From Anaerolineales bacterium UBA2232 (GTDB lineage Bacteria > Chloroflexota > Anaerolineae > UBA2200), in the NCBI GenBank assembly GCA_002348045.1, contig DDYO01000229.1, positions 23,522 to 32,897 of the forward strand: a stretch of DNA of 9,376 nt, in the 5' to 3' direction. Both the position numbers and the translations under genes were made by a program. The notes beneath the pieces were generated by a model. The model worked only from the letters and a program-made list of their open reading frames with translations, was not told the DNA's origin and ran no database searches. Numbering within the stretch: position 1 is the first letter of the stretch; each line of letters starts with the position of its first letter. Below are positions 6,220 through 9,376 of the stretch, piece by piece.

Positions 6220-7182
6220 TCAAGGGTCTGAGACGAAAGGAGAGAACGCGATCCCCAGGCCACCGCGTCCGGTGTACCTGCCCACTGTTGCCCCGCAGTC
6301 GCCTAGGTACTCCTCAACGATGTTGAGCTCGCCTCGGGCCAGCTCGGCCAGTTGGTGGGCCTGTGGTTCGGCGTCGGCGTGTAGGAAGTACGCCCTGAGC
6401 GGCATATCGCCCACCCTATGCTTCACCAGGGCCACCAGCTGCGCTATGGCCTGGCTCTCGCTGCGGACTCGGGCTACATCAACGACCAGACCGTCACGGA
6501 CCTCCAAGATAGGCCTGATGCGCAACAAGCCGCCAATGAAAGCCTTCAGGGTTCCGACCCGGTCTACCACATAGTCGAGCGTTCTCAGCACGAATAACAT
6601 GCCAGTAGCCCTCTTTGTGCTCACCATGTGTGCCAGCACCTCAGTCCATGGCAGGCCTCGCCGGACGGCGCGCAGACCCTCTATGGTCAACAGGCCTGTC
6701 GCCCCGGATACCAGGTCGGTGTTCAGCACTACAATGACAGGACCCTGCAGTGCCAGCAATTCGGGGAGTCGTGCCCCTAGCTGAGGATCAGAAGACTGAA
6801 GTATATGCACTCCGGTATCATCATCAACCGGTGCGTCTACGGCGACTACGTGGGCCCCCTCCACGTGACGAGCAGCCTGCACGGCGGCATTGAATAATCC
6901 AGACAGCTTGCGACTGGCAATGGGATAGATAACGATCCGGCAATCCCTTAGCAAACCATCATAGTAGGAAGAGAACTCGCCGAGACCCGGAACAGCCGTG
7001 CTTGGCCGCGCCTTTGAGCTAGCCAGAAGATCGAGGAACTCGGCGCTGGACAAGTCAACCCCATCGCGGTACTCCCGCGCCCCCGCATGGATAGGGATGG
7101 GAATCATCGTGAGCTCGCCGGTGGTCAGCAGTTCCCGGGGGACGATGGTTGTGCTGTCAATCAGAAAGGAGATCTCCGCCAC
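6220..7182 (-). CDS. DegV-family fatty-acid-binding protein, enlarged
   Basis: The 320-residue protein begins with the DegV pattern: ISFLIDSTTIVPREL (4-18), IPIPIHAG..EYRDGVDLSSAEF (27-49), PSTAVPGLGEFSSYY (60-74) in place of the usual TSqPs loop, and IYPIASRKLSGLFNAA (85-100), matching the 'SskLSGTyqsA' lipid-head site. The second domain carries LRTLDYVVDRVG (199-210), the 'L.YL.kgGRi' equivalent, and KAFIGGLLRIRPILEVRDG (213-231). It ends in GATVGRYTGRGGLGIAF (297-313), the conserved 'vi..H.GpGalgi.f' end with the histidine replaced by tyrosine. DegV proteins bind long-chain fatty acids, and in Firmicutes FakB delivers them to the kinase FakA; no kinase lies in this window. The family is usually about 280 residues; the extra length lies near residues 116-150. 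GTG 7182 is chosen because AGGGGGG lies six bases upstream; an in-frame GTG at 7203 is less likely. It is divergent from the YfcC gene. Confidence 0.9.
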   Translation of the reverse strand: MAEISFLIDSTTIVPRELLTTGELTMIPIPIHAGAREYRDGVDLSSAEFLDLLASSKARPSTAVPGLGEFSSYYDGLLRDCRIVIYPIASRKLSGLFNAAVQAARHVEGAHVVAVDAPVDDDTGVHILQSSDPQLGARLPELLALQGPVIVVLNTDLVSGATGLLTIEGLRAVRRGLPWTEVLAHMVSTKRATGMLFVLRTLDYVVDRVGTLKAFIGGLLRIRPILEVRDGLVVDVARVRSESQAIAQLVALVKHRVGDMPLRAYFLHADAEPQAHQLAELARGELNIVEEYLGDCGATVGRYTGRGGLGIAFSPFVSDP

Positions 7183-7188
7183 TGTGCA

Positions 7189-7195
7189 CCCCCCT
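7189..7195 (-). promoter_or_regulatory. Ribosome binding site for the DegV gene
   Basis: On the - strand AGGGGGG lies six bases before GTG 7182. This favours a start directly before the first beta-strand of the DegV fold over GTG 7203, which would put this site inside the coding region. Confidence 0.6.
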
Positions 7196-7233
7196 GTGAA
7201 CACGCTGTTTCGGTCAAGTATGCTGCAATGGCT

Positions 7234-7242
7234 ATTTTACCA
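7234..7242 (-). promoter_or_regulatory. Possible extended -10 promoter for the DegV gene
   Basis: Read on the - strand the bases are TGG followed by TAAAAT, an extended -10 arrangement. It would start transcription near 7227, about 45 bases before the DegV start. I see no good -35 hexamer at the usual distance, so confidence is low. Confidence 0.3.
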
Positions 7243-7322
7243 CACAAAGCCCTCCAGGCCGACCGAAGGTAGAGGCGACTTGTGACTGGACGACGCAGAC
7301 CTCACCGCGACAATTCTTGGGG

Positions 7323-7350
7323 TTGCCAGCAGCACCAGCGCGACTATAAT
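7323..7350 (+). promoter_or_regulatory. Sigma-70-type promoter for the YfcC-family carrier
   Basis: TTGCCA (7323-7328) matches the -35 consensus at five of six bases, and TATAAT (7345-7350) matches the -10 perfectly, with a 16-base spacer. Transcription would begin near 7357. This excludes ATG 7349, which overlaps the -10 box, and supports the start at 7409 with a leader of about 50 bases. Confidence 0.65.
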
Positions 7351-7379
7351 GAGTCACAACAGCTGTGGCGCAGTGACTC
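7351..7379. promoter_or_regulatory. Inverted repeat just after the -10 box, possible operator or leader stem
   Basis: GAGTCAC (7351-7357) and GTGACTC (7373-7379) are exact inverted copies 15 bases apart, with the palindrome ACAGCTGT (7359-7366) between them. The left arm covers the predicted transcription start. A third GTGACT occurs at 7282-7287. A repressor binding here could block the promoter; alternatively the RNA folds into a short stem. Confidence 0.4.
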
Positions 7380-7395
7380 TCCATTCCAATCGGTC

Positions 7396-7402
7396 AAAGG
7401 GG
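7396..7402 (+). promoter_or_regulatory. Ribosome binding site for the YfcC-family carrier
   Basis: AAAGGGG lies six bases before ATG 7409. With the promoter position it fixes this start rather than the in-frame ATG at 7349. Confidence 0.75.
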
Positions 7403-7408
7403 CCCCTC

Positions 7409-8860
7409 ATGGAAAACGTGGGTGGATTGCAGGTCAGCAAGCGGGCATTGGTACAGACGGTTGTCATGCTCCTGGTGCTCATGTGGTTCGCAGGTGTGTT
7501 GACGCGAGTGCTTCCGGCAGGGCAGTACACCAGGATTGAAATGGCAGGGCGACAGGTCATCGATCCTCAATCTTACCGAGAGGTGGCCCCACCAGACTAC
7601 CCGATCTGGCGCTGGTTGACAGCTCCCCTCGAGGTGCTGGCGGGACCCGACAGCCTGACGATCATCGTTATCATTATCTTTCTGCTGCTCATCGGCGGGT
7701 CATTCGCTGCCTTGGATGCATCGGGCTTGCTGCAGGCCATTCTGGTACGGCTGGTCAGAACCTTCGCCGGGCGCAAGTACCAGCTCCTGGCGGCCATTGC
7801 CCTCTTCTTCATGGTCCTCGGCGCCACGGCTGGCATCCTGGAGGAAGTCGTTCCGCTGGTACCGCTTATGGTTGCGCTTTCACTTTCTCTAGGGTGGGAC
7901 TCGCTGGTTGGTCTGGGAATGAGCATTCTGGCGACCAACATCGGCTTCTCCGCTGCCCTCACCAATCCCTTCACCATCGGGGTAGCCCAGAGGCTAGCAG
8001 GGCTGCCTCTGTTTTCCGGCATGTGGCTGCGGCTGCCTATTTTTGCCATTATGTACGTCTTTCTCGTCGTCTTTCTGACCGGTTACGCCCGCAAGATCGA
8101 GCGCCAGCCAGAGTCCTCCCTCGTCTATGAGGAAGAACAAGCGATCCGTGACCGTTACCGCGGCTCGCGGATGGACTTGGAGTCAGGGCGGATCCCTGGA
8201 GTAGGCAGGGCCGTAGCCTGGCTGGCGGGCTTGTTGGTGCTGATCCTGTTTGTCCTTGTCGCCGGACCATTTGTGCCGGCCCTATCGGACCTGGCGCTTC
8301 CCCTGGTGGGATTGCTGTTCTTCGTGGCGGGCATTGGCGCTGCCCTCCTTGCTGGCCAGCCGCACCGCCAGGTGATGGCAGCGGCCGTGTCGGGAGTTGT
8401 GAGCATCCTGCCGGCGGTGATCCTGATCCTTCTGGCCGCCAGTGTCAAGCACATCGTGGTCATGGGCGGCATTCTGGACACCATCCTTCACGGGGTTGCG
8501 ACGCGCTTTTCGGGAAGCAGTGCAATCGCGACCGCTTTGTTGATCCTGGGTCTTGCGCTCCTGATAGAGTTCTTTGTCGCATCCGGCTCGGCCAAAGCGG
8601 TGCTCTTGATGCCCATCCTGCTTCCCCTTGGCGATCTCATCGGTGTGACGCGTCAGACGAGCGTGCTGGCGTACTGCTTTGGCGATGGATTCGCCAACCT
8701 CTTCTACCCGACGAATCCGGTTCTCCTCATATCCCTGGGTTTGACCGCTGTGAGCTACCCCAAGTGGATTCGCTGGTCCGCTCGCCTTTGGCTAGGGATC
8801 GGCGCGTTGGCCGTGATCTTCTTGACCTTGGCTGTAGTGACTGGATACGGTCCGTTCTAG
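7409..8860 (+). CDS. YfcC/DcuC-family membrane carrier
   Basis: The 483-residue protein matches the YfcC branch of the DcuC-like ion-transporter superfamily from end to end. The first helix (12-32) leads into the family signature LTRVLPAGQYTRIE (31-44) and an extracytoplasmic segment, GRQVIDPQSYREV (47-59). The first re-entrant half holds GATAGILEEVVPLVPLMVALSLSLGWDSLVG (138-168) and IGFSAALTNPFTIGVAQRLAGLPLFSG (178-204). A hydrophilic cytoplasmic loop with many acids and arginines lies at 226-265. The second half holds FFVASGSAKAVLLMPILLPLGDLIGVTRQTSVLAYCFGDGFANLFYPTNPVLL (388-440), the usual GSG.A..MPI..PL.D..GVTRQ..VLA...GDG motif set. Length and helix count are normal and nothing is missing. 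Relatives are annotated for C4-dicarboxylates, short-chain carboxylates or basic amino acids, so the substrate is open; carboxylate is my guess. It is divergent from the DegV gene and shares its control region. The GH172-type gene follows 94 bases downstream. Confidence 0.9.
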   Translation: MENVGGLQVSKRALVQTVVMLLVLMWFAGVLTRVLPAGQYTRIEMAGRQVIDPQSYREVAPPDYPIWRWLTAPLEVLAGPDSLTIIVIIIFLLLIGGSFAALDASGLLQAILVRLVRTFAGRKYQLLAAIALFFMVLGATAGILEEVVPLVPLMVALSLSLGWDSLVGLGMSILATNIGFSAALTNPFTIGVAQRLAGLPLFSGMWLRLPIFAIMYVFLVVFLTGYARKIERQPESSLVYEEEQAIRDRYRGSRMDLESGRIPGVGRAVAWLAGLLVLILFVLVAGPFVPALSDLALPLVGLLFFVAGIGAALLAGQPHRQVMAAAVSGVVSILPAVILILLAASVKHIVVMGGILDTILHGVATRFSGSSAIATALLILGLALLIEFFVASGSAKAVLLMPILLPLGDLIGVTRQTSVLAYCFGDGFANLFYPTNPVLLISLGLTAVSYPKWIRWSARLWLGIGALAVIFLTLAVVTGYGPF

Positions 8861-8864
8861 GAGG
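8859..8864 (+). promoter_or_regulatory. Perfect AGGAGG at the end of the YfcC gene without an obvious partner start
   Basis: AGGAGG overlaps the YfcC stop codon. The nearest in-frame candidate for the next gene is CTG 8874, nine bases later. The first ATG in that frame is 8955, far out of reach. The sequence may drive an unusual CTG start or be a chance match. Confidence 0.35.
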
Positions 8865-8954
8865 TTAGTCGTTCTGATAGATGCCAAGACAGGTGCCACA
8901 GTAAGCCGGCGCGCAGCGGACACCGATTCTCTGCTCACGAAACGTAGCAGCTGG

Positions 8955-9376
8955 ATGGCGTGGTTACGCTGGAGGGCGAAGCCTGCGCTCTGCGCCGTGT
9001 TACTGCTGGCACAAAGCGCGGTGTTTGCGGGTGCGCGGTCTGGCGAGGCAGCTGCAATCGCCCTGCACCTGGAGCCGCGGGGAGCGGCAGCCCTGGCAGC
9101 CTACGACCGCCTGCCCTACTTCAAGACCGGTTGTGCAATTCGTCAGGTATCCTCTTATGACCCTGACGGTGGCAATGATGATGGGAACGCACCATACTAC
9201 TACCGGCATCCGACGACCGGCGGATACGTTGTTTTGGAAGCCAGCGGAGCCGGCACCATCTACCGTATCTGGGTAGCTCAGCTTGCCCCCCTGAGCGGCA
9301 ACCTGCGAATATACTTTGACGGTGAGGACTCGCCCCGTCTGGACATCGCCCTGGCACGCCTCTTTAGCGGTGCGGA
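8955..9376 (+). CDS. Secreted DUF2961/GH172-type glycoside hydrolase, 3' end missing
   Basis: The frame runs open to the window edge, giving 140 residues. ATG 8955 starts a typical signal peptide: basic start (MAWLRWRAK), hydrophobic core (PALCAVLLLAQSAV) and a likely cut after VFA at residue 25. After a short linker comes LPYFKTG (53-59), QVSSYDPDGGNDDGN (64-78), GYVVLEASGAGTIYRIWVA (90-108) and LRIYFDGEDSPRLDIALARLFSG (117-139). This order (SSYD..GGN.D, then G.G.I.RIW, then iyfDGe..P.id.pl..lF.g) is the N-terminal half of the DUF2961 jelly-roll domain. Family members are GH172 enzymes such as difructose-dianhydride-forming and alpha-D-arabino/fructofuranosidase types. The substrate is not predictable from this fragment. 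No good ribosome binding site precedes 8955. The frame stays open upstream, and a CTG 8874 start behind the AGGAGG at 8859 would add 27 residues ahead of the signal peptide. The family call is made by eye from a partial sequence. Confidence 0.8.
   Translation, partial: MAWLRWRAKPALCAVLLLAQSAVFAGARSGEAAAIALHLEPRGAAALAAYDRLPYFKTGCAIRQVSSYDPDGGNDDGNAPYYYRHPTTGGYVVLEASGAGTIYRIWVAQLAPLSGNLRIYFDGEDSPRLDIALARLFSGA

Noticed and set aside
6098..6574. 158-codon + strand frame overlapping the 3' end of the DegV gene
   Set aside because: Low-complexity Ser/Arg/Thr translation, no family pattern, and it lies mostly antisense to a well-supported gene.
7349..7408. Upstream extension of the YfcC gene from ATG 7349
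   Set aside because: This ATG overlaps the TATAAT box, so the transcript would begin after it; AAAGGGG before ATG 7409 gives a better start.
8881..8904. Seven-codon frame ATG to TAA between YfcC and the GH172-type gene
   Set aside because: It is too short to judge and sits 16 bases from the AGGAGG, further than normal spacing.
1..9376. CRISPR array, tRNA, insertion sequence or attachment site
   Set aside because: I saw no regularly spaced direct repeats, cloverleaf sequence, transposase motifs or terminal inverted repeats on either strand.

Overview
The window looks like ordinary chromosomal DNA from a GC-rich, free-living bacterium. The mix of genes (a DUF5668-type membrane pair, a DegV protein, a methyltetrahydrofolate:corrinoid-type methyltransferase, a YfcC carrier and a GH172-type secreted enzyme) would suit an anaerobic or facultative Chloroflexota lineage such as Anaerolineae. 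That assignment is inference from gene content only. I see no tRNA, rRNA, CRISPR array, insertion sequence, phage gene or replication origin.

Left part (1-4002), all on the + strand. It opens with the 3' end of a protein I cannot firmly identify, which has a faint phosphoribosyltransferase-like stretch. An MBL-fold hydrolase of the glyoxalase II-like type follows 14 bases later. After a 134-base gap holding an imperfect hairpin come three tightly spaced genes: a GNAT acetyltransferase, a 12-TM MFS transporter starting one base after the GNAT stop, and a pterin-binding methyltransferase 26 bases further on. These three are probably one transcript.

Middle part. The + strand genes converge on a - strand pair. 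The 191-base gap between them (4003-4193) contains three separate hairpins and probably ends transcription from both sides. The - strand pair consists of a six-TM DUF5668-like protein with a Pro/Ser-rich tail, followed 28 bases later by a three-TM protein whose C-terminal domain carries a GGSGS-type motif every 21-22 residues, as expected of a beta-solenoid or DUF4097 'putative adhesin' fold. Upstream of the pair (6001-6219) there is a good ribosome binding site but otherwise no gene or convincing promoter.

Right part. A - strand DegV-family lipid-binding protein and a + strand YfcC/DcuC-family carrier are divergent. Their shared control region (7183-7408) has a recognisable -35/-10 pair for the carrier, a possible extended -10 for degV, and a set of short inverted repeats that may be operators. 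The carrier is followed by the start of a secreted DUF2961/GH172-type glycoside hydrolase, which the window end cuts off.

Several genes have starts later than the longest open frame: the MFS gene at 1898, the solenoid protein at 5273, the DUF5668 protein at 6000, DegV at 7182 and YfcC at 7409. In each case a purine-rich ribosome binding site, and for YfcC also the promoter position, decides the start. No clearly new multi-gene system is visible. The most interesting items are the solenoid membrane pair, the orphan methyltransferase, the divergent regulatory region and the enlarged DegV protein.
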